A stretch of 64,000 nt of DNA from Russula earlei (Eukaryota > Basidiomycota > Agaricomycetes > Russulales > Russulaceae), in assembly GCA_025769875.1 (NCBI GenBank), contig JAGFNK010000023.1, positions 203,756 through 267,755 of the forward strand. The letters are read 5' to 3'. The translations under genes and the position numbers were made by a program. The notes beneath the pieces were generated by a model that saw nothing but the letters and a program-made list of their open reading frames with translations, was not told where the DNA came from and searched no databases. Of the stretch, positions 45,310-57,490 are shown in pieces. Positions within the stretch are counted from its first letter, which is position 1, and each line of letters begins with the position of its first letter.

Positions 45310-46500
45310 ATGGATCCCTCCAATTATAAGAAGCTCTCTGTCAGTCGTGGCCTCACCTACAATTACTACTACTCAAGGCAAAGGAAGGCAGACCCAATCT
45401 CGTCCTCTTGCACGGCTTCCCGTCTTCTTCCTGGGACTGGAAGAACCAGGTTGCGTATTTTCAAGCCAAGGGGTTCGGACTTGTTGTCCCCGACTTGCTA
45501 GGCTATGGCGATACGGACAAGCCCGTTGACCCCAAGAAATACGTGGCGTCGAGGCTGGCTCAGGACATCACCGACATCCTAGACGCCGAGGGGATTCAGG
45601 TTGCAGTTGCTATCGGCCACGACTGGTGAGCTTAACAATTGGCAAAGCCGTGTCTGATACATTTCTAGGGGCTCACGTGTTGTCTCCCGTCTCGCTAATG
45701 ACAAGCCTGAGCGATTTTCTGGTTTCGCTTTCCTCACTGTTGGCTACCTCCCTCCGCGCCCCGACTCGGACCCTTGGAAGTCCGTCGATATTCTAAAAAG
45801 GCTCGTCGGCCGCGACGTGATCGGATATTTCCACTTCTTTTTCGAGGAAGGCGTTGACAAGATTATCGAAAGTCACGTCAGTGAAACCCGTCCCTTCTTG
45901 ATCGACTCGAAAACCTGACTTGTCCCCCCAACCACTCCAGTTCGATTCCTTCTTCAGCTTGCTCTTCCCACACGACCCCCTTCTCTGGAATGATCATCTC
46001 AGCGTTCGTGGCGCTACCAAGGCATGGCTGGATGCTGATCGCCAGGCTCCCCTTCCGTCCTATCTCACCTCAGAGGTTCGCACTCTCACTCTGATCTTGA
46101 GTTACTAGCGCACCAACATCTTTTTCAGGACAAGGAGCACTATCGCGAGGTATTGCTCCGCGGTGGTCTTGCTGGTCCACTCCAATGGTATCACGTCATG
46201 TCCACTGGCGCACTCGCAGAGGACGACAAGCGTAAGCCATTCCACAGCTTTGCGTTCATGTCCAATTGCTCACCATTTTCGTCAGTCGTACCCCCGGAGA
46301 AAATCCCAATTCATAAGCCAGTCTTCTTCGGAGCGTGTACGAAGGACCAGGTCTGCCCCCCAGCCATCCATGAGGCTCCATTCAAGGCCCTTGCTAAGGG
46401 TCCTTTCACTCTTGAGGAGTTCCCCGCTGATCACTGGCTCCTGATGTCCATCCCTGATCGGGTGAACAGCTCCCTGGACAAATGGATCGAAACTCTGTAG
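45310..46500 (+). CDS. Alpha/beta-hydrolase epoxide hydrolase
   Basis: Soluble epoxide hydrolase, opening epoxides to diols. Starts MDPSNYKKLSVSRGLTYNYY. The oxyanion motif is LLHGFPSSSWDW, the nucleophile Asp sits in AIGHDWGSRVVSRLA (joined over an intron after HDW), the lid region follows, and the acid/His pair is in GACTKDQVCPP and FPADHWLLMSIPDRV. It ends LDKWIETL. Four introns are visible (near 45627-45668, 45876-45938, 46075-46129, 46230-46285). One base seems to be missing near 45380: the frame of TYNYYYS and the frame of KEGRPNLVLLHGF differ by one deletion. Removal of a 34-base GT-AG segment could also bridge it, but would delete a conserved block. Confidence 0.86.
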
Positions 46501-46888
46501 ATTATGTTCGTCAGTTCGTAAGTAAAAACGAAAAGTGTTCAGTATTCCCCCTAAATTCAAGGGGGCGGAATGGTGTGGAGTCCGAGGCGAAGGCGTAGGC
46601 GAGTGAAGTCAGGTCGACTTCTTGAGGCTTCTAAAGCCTGGGCTCACGTGATTGTAGATTAATGTTCCCTCCCAAGTCCGTGTCTTCCATGATCCATGAC
46701 GACATGCCTGTCGTGTTGCGATACTTCCATCCCGATTACCCGCTGAGATCGTCTGATAATTGACAAGGAGAAAAGCACTTGTTTGTGATGCATTCCTATT
46801 ATAGTACGATTAAAGCTCGGCCTCGGAGCTCCTTACGCCATATAGCGCTCGATACCGCTCACTCACCGCTGCCGCCACTCCTCTCGTG

Positions 46889-48118
46889 ATGGCTCCAACT
46901 GCGTCATCTTCGTCATGCGCTTCTCCGACGCCATGGACGCAACGGATCGCTGGGAACCCCCGCCCTCGCCTCGCTGATCCGGCGAACCCAACTCCAGGGG
47001 AGTTGAAGGCCCAAAAGGACTGGGATCGCGGGGACAAGGCCGCGCGCTTCTTGCTACCACAGCGCCTCCCGGATACCGTTGCTATCACCCTCAAACACCT
47101 CAGCACCACGAAAGAGCGCTGGACCCAACTCAGCAAGGAGTCGACGGTCAAGACTGAGTATGCCCAAAGAGATTGACTCCAGTCCTTCCTGGACACACGC
47201 TGCGCCGAGTGAGCAGACGTATGCGAGTTCCTCCAGACCCTCAGTACCTACGCAAGGAGTTCACCGCCAGTGGCGTCAAGATCTCCGACGCCGAGTACCA
47301 GCGCACGATCCTGCGCGGCATCATCGAGGAGCTAGCCTAGTTCGCGAGCTTACTCATGTCAGCGGTGCGCATCGCCACGGCCCCAATACAGTCGACCCCC
47401 AACACTCCTTGACAGCATCTGCGACGAAGCCGACCGTATCAAGTGCCGCCGCGGGCGCGCCAACCAAGGCCAGAGCTCGGGAAAGAAGGCCAATCGGACG
47501 AGGCCCTCGCCGCCACCGAAGCTGATGCCGCCAAAAGGAGATGCCGCAAGGGAAAATACCAAACTGCGATAAGCCGGGGCACTGGGCGCGCGAATGCCGG
47601 TCGCCCAAGAAGGAGGCGACCACGGCCGGACAGTCCACGCAGGTCGCTAACACTACGCCCAAGCCCGAGACAAAGCCAATCGGCTCCACCGACGCAATCA
47701 CCACAGAATACATCGAAGGGGACGGCTTCTGGCCAGTGGAGGAGGAGGCACCCGAGCACATGCCGGGAGCGGACCCCGATCCGTTCACTGGGCAGGAGGA
47801 GGACCGCGGGCTGCATACGACGAGAGCGACCCGCCGGAATGGCTTGAGGAGGTAACCGGGACGGCCCCGGCGTCGATTGCATCCGCCGACGGCAGCGAAG
47901 GAGCCCACACCGAGTTATCCGACCCAGGTGCTACCACGTTACTCAAGGCACACTTAAGTTGTGCTCCCTTATCAGGTCAGGTTCCGCTCTGGGAAGTGTA
48001 TGGGCATATTCGCCATGTGGATGAGCCGCAAATGCTTTTTAAAGACGTCCCGACGTTTTTCCCAGCGTTCTATCAGACACATCTCACCCTATAGAGACGA
48101 CTTCTCGCATTATCACAA
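46889..48118 (+). pseudogene. Broken Ty1/copia gag plus protease remnant
   Basis: Remnant of a copia element on the plus strand. After ATG: LKAQKDWDRGDKAARFLLPQ and DTVAITLKHLSTTKERWTQL are UBN2-type Gag sequence; then SFLDTRCAE, KISDAEYQRTILRGI, and a zinc knuckle CDKPGHWARECR near 47551-47600. These pieces lie in different frames with stops. The protease start HTELSDPGATT (about 47911-47940) is separated from its usual continuation RHISPYRDDF (near 48076-48108) by about 130 unrelated bases. Directly after, homology ends at the inverted repeat beginning 48121. No LTR for this fragment was found. Confidence 0.7.
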
Positions 48119-48120
48119 GA

Positions 48121-48344
48121 TGTCGAAGGCTCCCCATTCTATACCCTTCCATTCTTCAGTCCCAGTCTATAGCAGACCCAACGAGATGCTCCGCATGGCT
48201 GATACTCCACGTACTGAACGCCTGTCCGCGATGCCTGGGCACAGTGTGGCGTAGCCAGCGTGGATAACGCAATGGTCTTACAACAGGCTGCCTACAGCCC
48301 GGAGACACCTGGAAAACTGGTACGGAACGACATGATCCCTTGGT
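48121..48344 (+). repeat. Inverted dispersed repeat, copy A
   Basis: TGTCGAAGGCTCCCCATTCT opens a 224-base segment that matches the reverse complement of 57065-57286 along its whole length with scattered differences, including GAGATGCTCCG, GTCCGCGA, CAACAGGCTGCCTAC and GGAAAACTGGTACGG. Copy A starts where the copia protease homology stops, as if inserted there or as a shared element boundary. Confidence 0.7.
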
Positions 48345-48984
48345 CACGTTGAGCAGACCCGCGATAGTGTCGGTGTGCCGCAGGAAGGAACTTGATATTG
48401 GCAGATACGGATGGTACATCTACCCAATGTGAGCAATTCATACATGTCACTTCAGGCACCCATTGCGTCCCAACTCTGACATCCTTCCAGCATTCATCCA
48501 TCTGGCGCTAAAAATATAAGGATCGGACGAACGTTATAAATAATGAGCGATGGGGATGAAGGGGCATAGTCTGTGACGTCCAACTCGGTCAGGTCACAGT
48601 AACCCATTGTGTTTTTCAGCTGCAGCGGTTTTTCATGTCACTGATCATATCTATCAAACCGGGGTTTTTCCCACTCCAGCCCACAATCTTGGACTCTCGG
48701 GCATCGCTTTCTCACCATCCAATCATAAAACTACCAAAAAACCTCGCTCACACGCGGCATATGGTATGTCACATACTTCAAAAACCCTGTAAACAAGAAC
48801 TTATACATGACAGCACACATACATCATGTGTCGTCCATATCAATGACCGGGTACTAGTAGGGTCTGCGGCATCTCAATCAGGTCATGAGAACTGGTCGAT
48901 GGGTAGCTGCCCGATTTGCAAGGGTACACTATTCAAAGTCACAAGCACGGTGACGTTCAGCCTGACTCAAAGGCTCTGTCGGAG
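48345..48984. other. Non-coding stretch inside the repeat zone
   Basis: No gene or recognisable element. It lies between inverted repeat copy A and direct repeat copy C. Confidence 0.4.
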
Positions 48985-49485
48985 CACTTGCAGCAACCGA
49001 ACGTGAAATCAACAGACTTGGAGGCGGCCCAATTATGTCCTGAAAACGCCAGTCAATCAGTCATGTATGCATATATAATCAACTCGGCGCGTACATCACC
49101 CCCATCACCCCCTCGAAGTCGTTCAACCTTTCTCAAATGTGGGCTTATTAGCACGGTCATTGGGGCCGTGGCACGTGGCTGAACATTGACTATAACTCGT
49201 GCTGGCTGTTCGACAGACTCGCCATAATAGAGATGCGCTACAGGAGAGATGTTGGCGGTTGCCATTGTGCAACGAGAGATGCACCAGTGAATGGGCGGTA
49301 TGTCGTCTAGTACGTGAAAGTTATATGGTTTTTTGACGCACCCCACAGGCACCCGTTCATTGCTTGTCATGACCTTCTATTGTGTGCCCAGGGAAGCAGC
49401 TCCTATGCATGACGAGGAACAGATGAACACTTCTGAAACTAAATTGAATGAGAGCGGTGAATGGCAAGGATGAAGGGGGATGGTG
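48985..49485 (+). repeat. Diverged direct repeat, copy C
   Basis: Matches 50358-50845 in the same orientation with many differences: CCGAACGTGAA, ACTTGGA, GTCCTGAAAA, GTCAATC, AAGTCGTTCA, CCATTCATTG-like and GACCTTCTATTG blocks occur in the same order and at similar spacing. No coding capacity. Confidence 0.6.
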
Positions 49486-50357
49486 AGTGAAGGAAATCCA
49501 TAAATTGAGTCCAATTTGGTCCGGTCGTTTCACCTTAAGATGTATTGGATCTTCATAGCAAGTCAATCTGTTACTGTTATTCAGGCCTTCAAGCTGAACT
49601 TCATGATACAATTATCTGTTGTCAATCTATCTTTTAATTAATTACGAAACTGCTTGCCCTTCATTGGGCCTTCGGGCCTCACTGTCTCCTTCTCATAACT
49701 GCTATCTGTATTACCGCTACTATCTGTATTAGTCACAGCCACTACTTACCGTCCCTGTAGTGGCATTGCGCTAACTCATTGACGTTCCGTCTTCCGTCAT
49801 TTGACTATCTCAGCTTCTCCAATCCTCGACTACACCCCCATCCTGTCTATGCCAACCAGAAGTCACTTGCGTCGACTCTGAGAGACTATAGCCAGCGCAG
49901 TGAGGTGTGGTCAGAATGTAGTTCATAATCCTTGTCCATACGCTAGACCCACCGGCCTGTCCAGGGACTGATATAGCAGTAAAGGATGAATATACGTGTG
50001 AGGTCCACAGATGATCGCAGCTTAGAATCTGGGGCGACATTGCTTATCAACCTGACCGTTATCCACACGGTTCATATTGCGGCATCCGATTGACAAGAAA
50101 GAATATTTGAGCAAGGCAATCCATCCGTCGTGCTGATTGAGGCTAGAGTCTCGGACGCATGGATGAATTTACGTGGTAATCATCCGACTCAGCGACTTGC
50201 ACCGGACTGAGCGCCAGAAGGATTGTGGAGGCTGGAAGACAAGAAAGCGGAAGGTCAATACTGCGGCAGGTTGATGTCCCCAATTTCATCAACTCTGCGG
50301 GTAAATTGTTGACGGGGTTTAGGGATAGCTAGTAGGGTAAACTAAGCTGTCCTGATG
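49486..50357. other. Non-coding spacer between the direct repeats
   Basis: No gene. A short tandem CTATCTGTATTA (x2) lies near 49700-49735 and a GGGCCTTCGGGCC-type palindrome near 49665. Confidence 0.4.
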
Positions 50358-50845
50358 CAGCCACACCAGCCGAACGTGAACCAAGACTTGGACGCGGATC
50401 GGTCTGTGTCCTGAAAATGCCTGTCAATCGGTTTAGGTATGCATGAATGACTTGGTGCATACATCATCCCAATCAAGTCGTTCAGCCCATCCTCATGGTG
50501 CCCTTCAATTGGCAGACTCTGCAGTCATTATAATGTACATGGGAGAGTCGCCCATCTCTGGCAGTGGGGCGACGCGCCATCATGATTGTGCACCGCCGCA
50601 GGGTCGCGATATTGGTGGTAGAGTCGGAGGCCATGCAATACAAGAGAGGTGCGAACGAATGGGTGTCACGTCGGCCCAGTACGAGAAACTTTTATGTGTT
50701 GTTTGATGCACACCACAAGCGCCCCATTCATTGGGTTGTGGTGACCTTCTATTGCGTGCGAAGACAGACGACGAAGAGATGAAGATTTCTGTTCTGAATC
50801 TAGATCAAAAACCGTGACAGGGTAGTGCTGGTAGGGATGAACTTG
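50358..50845 (+). repeat. Diverged direct repeat, copy D
   Basis: Second copy of the segment at 48985-49485, same orientation, about 1.37 kb downstream. The shared block order is continuous over nearly 490 bases. Its open frames are incidental. Confidence 0.6.
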
Positions 50846-51620
50846 AAAGGGGCCCAGATACTGTTGATAGAGGTCAAAACTACAACGTGAGACCAGGGCG
50901 CAAAGGAGCTGAACAACTTCCAAACTCTGCGCCCCATGCTGTGGTCATCCTGTGCTGTCAGATCTGCGCCATGCTAAAGATATCCTTTCTACCCATGGTA
51001 CTGTATTTCGATACGATTGAGCGTTGTTGGTTACGATAAACATTTCGAAGTGGGCGTTTGCCCGAGGGGAAAGGGTAGACTTTGAGGAAAAGAAAGGGAG
51101 AGGGAGGGCCAGAACGGGAAAGGGAGGCGAGAGGGACAGCGGCTGCTCGCGCGACGATATTGAGGGGACACAGAGTTTCTATTTTCTTGTTGATGTTATC
51201 ATATCCTGGTTGTCGAAGATGAGAACACGTTTATATGCATAGTCGTACCCCACAAGTCAGTCGATAAGATACGAATGCGGGTAGCTAGGAGAAAAGGAGA
51301 AAAGTAAGAAATAGTTAGGAGAAAAACCAAAAAAGCCAGAAAAGCCGGTACTTACAGTAATGGACACCTGAAACGCGAGGGAGGCGTCGGTCGAGGCTCT
51401 TCGGTCTAGTTTTTGGGGTACGTCGGTTCTGGAGGGCGACGGCGGCGAGAGGTGCAGGTACAGGTTATTGAGGCGGCGAGGATGATGGCATGCTGATGGT
51501 GGAAGGAATGGTCGTCGCAGTCGCGTGTTGTGTTGGCCAGTCTTGAGACATGCTTCGGCGGTGACCATCCGAACCTGAGTAGGCCATCTGGCTTTACACC
51601 TTACGTTTGCCATCTATTCT
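50846..51620. other. Intergenic with a polypurine tract
   Basis: A strongly purine-rich strand runs about 51060-51135 (GAGGGGAAAGGG, AGAAAGGGAGAGGGAGGG). The rest should be the promoter of the WD40 gene. No gene is supported. Confidence 0.4.
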
Positions 51621-54600
51621 ATGAAACCGGTCCCTCTTATTCTTCCATATACACTCTCTGCAACAAGTCCAGCAGAAGGGTTGCCCGATGCGCCCTCTTG
51701 TGCCAACATTGTCATTGAACAGGCATCGGTTGTTGCAAACGTATCTTGCCTTGCTCCCTGGGCAAGGGCCAGCGTACGATTTACTCCCTCTGACTCCCTG
51801 GAAGGCATAGCACTCGGTTGTGAAGACGGATCCCTCTTTCTCCTTCGTCAAAGCCAAGGCCGGCATCACATATCCACGCCGATCAGCCTCGAGAATCCCT
51901 TGTTGTCAAGATCTCCTAGCCCCACATCTGTCCAATTTTCTAGTCGTCCCCGCTCTCGCCCTAGGAGTCCGTCAACCTCTCTTGCCCCATTTTCCATTGC
52001 ATCCCGCGCGCGCGTTGTATCCGGCATCTCTGACGAACAAGTTCAAGCTCCAAGAAATTATGTAAATTTTGACGAGGAACCCGAAAAGCTTAAGGAGCTT
52101 CTGAAGGGGAGTGCCAAGGATCATTCCGCTGCTGCAATTCCCAAGGGCCCACCATCACGTTCCGGTTCAACCCGACGAGGTGGACCGAAGTCATTATTGA
52201 GCGCAACCCACTCCCCGGCATTGTCTCTCACATCCCCGCCTTCTCCTTCACACAGTGCCATTTCATCACCATCCTCTCCCCTTTATCAACACACTTTAGA
52301 GCTCCACGTCTTCCCGACTTGCTCTGGCCCAGGAAATGGAGTTGTGGGTTTACACGCCCTCGCAAGCGGCCGCCATTTAATATGCCTTCAGTCCCAAGGG
52401 TATGATGACCTTATTTCATCTCATTTTTCGTACAATTAATCCATCAACTAGCGATCTCTCTGTATACTCCACCAATGACGGGTCGTGTGTAGTATCATTG
52501 CGAATTCCTCAACTTCCCGCAGTGCCCCCAGCGGGTGCCAAAGAAATACAGCCTACAGAGGCAGCTTGGGCATGGAGGAAGCTATTTATTCACGAGGCAG
52601 GAGAGGTACGCATAGATGAGACAATATTTCATCATTCCGCTGATCATCTACCACAAAGTCGTCTATCATCGTTACCTCTGCGACCATCGACGATGGATTC
52701 CCTTTGGACATGTCCATAGATAGCGAAGAATTTCGCCAAAAGCAGCTGTCTCGTGTAGCTGTCTTTGAATTGAGGGAAAATACTGACCGCGGCGATGATG
52801 ATATGCGCCTCGATAAAGCTGCCGAATGGCTGATCGAAGGACCGTGTGCAGGAATTGGCTTCTCCACAGCCGGGGATGGTAAGTAATCATGATATCATGG
52901 TTAGGGAAAACGCCAATGTCCGCCTAGATGCACCAACACTCTTCTATGTGGATTCATCCAATCACCTGATTGTGCAGCGCGTAGTCCTTGTGCCAGCTGC
53001 CATCCAGTTACCGCCCGAATTTCGGGGAGACAATAGTAGCACGACGCTGGCTTCCTTAAATCCGTTTAAAGCAAACACACATTCCTCAAGAGCGGGCTGC
53101 ATCCCCCGATCGTCGCGGAGAAGCATGTAGAATTCTCCTGGAGGACACTTTTGACGTCGGAGAACTGAAACCTGATCAGAGACTGAAGGGTTTACAACTG
53201 CTTTTCATAAGGGACTCGATTAGGGGCGCCGCATGGTCAGACTGTGAACTTTATGTGAGTTATACGTGATACGCAGACGCGCGCATGGCATTGAGTCATA
53301 ACGCTTCTTCAGGGTTTCGAGTCTAGATCACAACGACTTATTATCAATCAATTGGGAACAACCCACGAACATTTAAAGGACATCACATGGTTTGGCTGGG
53401 ATACCTATTGCGCCATTTTCTCTGTGAGCACAGGTGGTGCTGCGAAATGCCTGCGTTCCACTCATCGCATTGATCAGGATCGAGTACAAGTATCCAGGCT
53501 AAGATTGGTGGACCCGAACAATGATCGACTGCTGGACGGGCAAGGCTCTGAGATCCTCCTACAGTACGGAACCGATTTTTGCCGAGTATGCAGATTCCGC
53601 TGAATAATCTCGATAGATCGCATATTGTGACCTCAGTTGCAATCCATACACCTCAGGCCCTCCGTGCATTGTCCCCTACGACAACGCTCTCAACGGGAGT
53701 CAGCAGCGGAGGCCGGCGACAAGTTGAGCTATATACTTGTGGGGACAGTCGGAAGGAATGGGCACAAACGACATTGTGGAAATCATACGAAGGAAAGAAG
53801 AATCCTGACGACAAAAGAGGCATCACATGTCTGCTCCCACTTGAGTTCACACATGTCATCTTGGGCTACAGTATGTGTCGGACGTCCCTTCTTCACCTAT
53901 TGACGATGACGATGTTGTAGGTGACGGTACCATCGGACGGTCATCGTTTGCAAATCTGGTACAGCTTAACTCGGATCTGGCATCAGAGGACAGATCTGAT
54001 ATTCCCTTAAATGGCTGCATTGTTGCATTGCATGTCGTCCAAAATGACCAAACGGGAGAAAGGCTTATCGTGGGCGGTGCTGACGACGGCTCGATCGCAA
54101 TATGGTCATTAGAGTAAGGTTGGGAAAATGATATCACCCATGATCCCTGACAATCACCCATTCTAGATCTATGAAGACTTTGGCAAGATGGATTCTGTTC
54201 ATCACACCGCTTCAGCGTGTCCTACATCAACGGTACGATAAGGGTGGCCCACTTGGTGGATGCTTGCTTTGCGTATCTGGTGATGGCACAATTGCGGTCA
54301 TAGCATTGGAGAATTACAGCTTGTGAGTATTCTCCTGTCATGCTTCCATCAATGTTGCATATGACGGCATCAGCCTTTACATGGTCCCGGGTTCTCCAGC
54401 GCCGCTCATCAGGATATGCATTGGCGGAAACAATCTTCTTCTCTTGTACGCCGACGGTCGTGCACGGTTGTGGGATGTCAAGACACTTGAGTTCTGGCGA
54501 TCCATGGTCCTCGAGAAAGCGAAGGAAGTGCTCGGTCAGGGTGGATGGACAGAACTGTCTGTGACGCTGTGCTCTCCATGCTGCACTCACGCTTATTTCC

Positions 54601-56755
54601 ATGAGCAGGTCGCTTCGCGATTCGCCGTCAATGGGAAATGGACCAACCACGCTTGGCGTCTCTTCTCCGGATGCATGTATGTCTCCTCTCGCATGCGTGT
54701 CTAAGAAAACTGACGGACGAACATGGCAAGCCTCCACAATACTGGTGAATCTAGGATCGTTTCTGACGCGTGCAGTGTCCATCTCCAAATCCACAGCCGA
54801 GGACGATCAAAGTCATAAGACTCGAGAACGGACCGCGGAGGTTTTACGTTCTCTTTTGCAGGTCCTTCTCACGCCTGGCCTCAATCCTGATATCGATGCT
54901 ATCTGCAGAGACCGATTAGGTCTCCCAGCCACTCAGGCATTGGTTGGTTTTCATAGGTCTTATCAGTTGTCTCATCGCAAGAGCTTCACTCTGACTTCGG
55001 TTTCCCAGGAATCACGCAAGTTCCGTGATTATTTCTGGGAACCCACAAAGTCCATGGTGCTTTTCCGGGGAAGTTTCCGCCTCCAGGGCGCTCGCCCTCA
55101 TAGCTTGTTTGCGTGCTTTCACATATTTCGAGAGTGAGTCATGTATCACGGAGACCGTCCCTGCTAAGCCGCCTTCAGATAAGGCGGAACACGTCAATAC
55201 GGTCGTTGCGTTCTATGCCACGGCTCTTTCCCATACAATAGGCAGAGGATATGTACCTCCCAGCCTTTCCTCCCTTGCCAGATGGTGGTTCGACGTCTCA
55301 AGTACGAGCCATTATGTTCTTGTAACGTCCATTCAACTCGCCTCACCGGTGACCTTTGTATACAGGCGAACTGCGGGTGGCAACAAGGATACTTTTTGAC
55401 GCTGGAGTCGCTGGCCTGACGGACGATGAGACGACTTCATTGGTGGACCGGTGGCAGCACTCTCGTAAAGTTTTTGTGTTCTGTTGCGTCCGGTAATCAC
55501 TGTTGATCTTTGGCAACCCGTGCAGTGCCATTTTTGCTTCCGGACTCTGAACGAAGGTCTCCCGTTGCATCAAAGGCTCTTCTCCTCTGCGGCTTTATAG
55601 CGGCTGGCCAATCCAGTCTGCTCTCCACGAGGTTGGCGTGTTCCCGTGCTTCTCCCAATTATAGACCGCTCTGATAGAATGCTCAATGAAGTGCTCTGAA
55701 TATCATATCGAAGTCCGTGATGATATACCTCCATGAGAATGATTTGTCCTGCGAAGCACTGGCCATTGACCTTTGTTCGCGTGGGTTCAACGTATGGCAG
55801 AATTACATAGACTCCATGGAGATGTTACGAAATCTCTTCAACCTCGCAACAAGCACAAAGAAAGAAAGCATATCCGCTCAGAATGTTGGGCCGCAAGCTC
55901 GACAAGCATTACTCCACATTGTGACTGATAATACGGGGATTTTCATGACAACCCTCTCCCTCGATATCTTGCACCCACAGAGTTTAGAGCATCGGAAATC
56001 TGTGATGCAGCTCGTAGCTTTTCTGATACGCAAGGTCTGCCAATATTTCATTCACCGATGACATTTCTGATTCCTCTCTCAGAAACCTCTTTTGATTCAT
56101 CCCAATCTTCCCAAACTCGTGGAAGCGGTGGTGAAGTCGTTGGATCCTAACTCCACGTCAAACCGAGACGCGGTTCAAGACGCAGCGACGGAGATCCTTG
56201 GACATGTCGTGAAAACGTGAGCGCGTCCGCTCGTTCTCGTCCCAGCTCCCGAGTTTCACCCATTTGCAGCTTCCCCTCGATTGACTTCCATATGGCGAGT
56301 CAACGCCTGGCCGTGGGGACAGGCGAGGGCGCAATCGTCATGTACGACCTGAAGACAGCCACGCGGCTATACGTCTTGGAGTGTCACAAGCAGGCGCTCG
56401 TGGCGTGCAGCTTTTCGCCAGACGGCCGGCGTCTGGTGACGGTTTCTCTGGAAGAGGGAGCGGTACTCGTCTGGAAAGTCGGAAACAGCTTCGCGAGTTT
56501 CTTCAACCCTGGTGCCCCGCCTCGCCAGGGGCACGGAGGTTCTGAACCGTTCAAGTCCCTCAGTTTCAACGTTGGCGATGCGGGTGAGTTTTCCCAACTT
56601 GCTCCCATCCCTTTAGCCTTCTTTGACTTTCCCTCATCGCCCCTGTCAGCTGTGATGTCTCTCGAGGAAACCTTCGATCAAGTACAGTTTGAATGGACTG
56701 CTGAACGCAGCGTACAACTGAGAATCCGCGATGTTACCCTGACGTTCAGCGCCTG
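51621..56755 (+). CDS. WD40 protein of the WDR7 / rabconnectin-3-beta type
   Basis: Large WD-repeat protein, likely the fungal counterpart of WDR7/rabconnectin-3-beta, a V-ATPase assembly cofactor; the role here is inferred from homology. Starts MKPVPLILPYTLSATSPAEG. The first blade shows IALGCEDGSLFLLRQSQGRH; then a Ser/Pro-rich insert; GVVGLHALASGRHLICLQSQ, DLSVYSTNDGSCVVSLRIPQ, GDDGSIAIWSLE-like and CVSGDGTIAVIALENY blades; PQSPWCFSGEVSASRALALI; VVAFYATALSHTIG; the terminal blades MASQRLAVGTGEGAIVMYDL and CSFSPDGRRLVTVSLEEGAV; and the signature end VQFEWTAERSVQLRIRDVTL. Many short introns. A frame break with no evident intron lies near 53085; regions 53580 and 55400-55700 are hard to splice. 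About 1,350 residues. Confidence 0.78.
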
Positions 56756-57064
56756 ATGCGAGAGGTACAACATCACGCTTTTTGCCAACTTCATTCTTTC
56801 ATCCGCCCCACATGTTCGGAAATTCCTATCAAAAACACCCCTTCAGCTGCTGGGACACGGCGGAAGGCAGGTTATTATCAGGCTTGCCCATGGGGTTGTA
56901 GAGGGATAACTATTCCGAGGTGTCCTCTGTTTAGAACGTCTAGTCCCTCCTTCTTGGGCACCCAACTCGCGGCCATGATGTGAGTTGCCATTGGATAAGT
57001 ACGATTGACAAGCCTCGATATTTCCTGGTTCGCTCTCGGGCGAATTATGGGCTGGTGCTGCACG
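56756..57064. other. Intergenic, no gene
   Basis: 3' flank of the WD40 gene up to inverted repeat copy B. Nothing recognisable. Confidence 0.4.
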
Positions 57065-57286
57065 TCCAAGAGATTATGTCGTCCCGTACCAGTTTTCCGG
57101 GCCCGTAGGCAGCCTGTTGTGAGACCGTTGCGTTATCTGCCAATGCGCCGGCTACACCACACTGCGCCCAGGTCTCGCGGACAAGTGTTGAGTGCGTGGA
57201 GTGTCAGTCACTCGGAGCATCTCGTCGAGTTTGCTATGGACTAGGAGGGAAGAATAGAAGGGTGTAGAATAGGGAGCCTTCGACAA
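57065..57286 (-). repeat. Inverted dispersed repeat, copy B
   Basis: Reverse-complement partner of 48121-48344, about 8.7 kb away, with the whole WD40 gene between them. Alignment by eye is continuous from the GTCGAAGGCTCCC end to the ACGACATAATC end with small indels. No coding function is assigned. Confidence 0.7.
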
Positions 57287-57490
57287 GCCTTCAGCCAAGC
57301 CTTCACGGATTATGGAAGGGACACCAAGTCTGGTGTAGTATTTGCGGGGCTGCGGCGTCGAGGGAACCCCGGAATGAGACGCATACACTGCTATTGATAG
57401 ATGAGTCCACTCGTATGGCATAAGTCAAGTGCACTGTGGGATGAGCTGCGATGCTGCCGTTTTGATGTCTCGGGGACGTAATGTTGGAGC

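Noticed and set aside
57005..57244. Plus-strand ORF resembling a minus-strand ORF at 48156-48419 (shared RQPVVRPLRY)
   Set aside because: The similarity comes from the underlying inverted DNA repeat. Neither reading has a known domain or splice structure, so I do not call a gene family.
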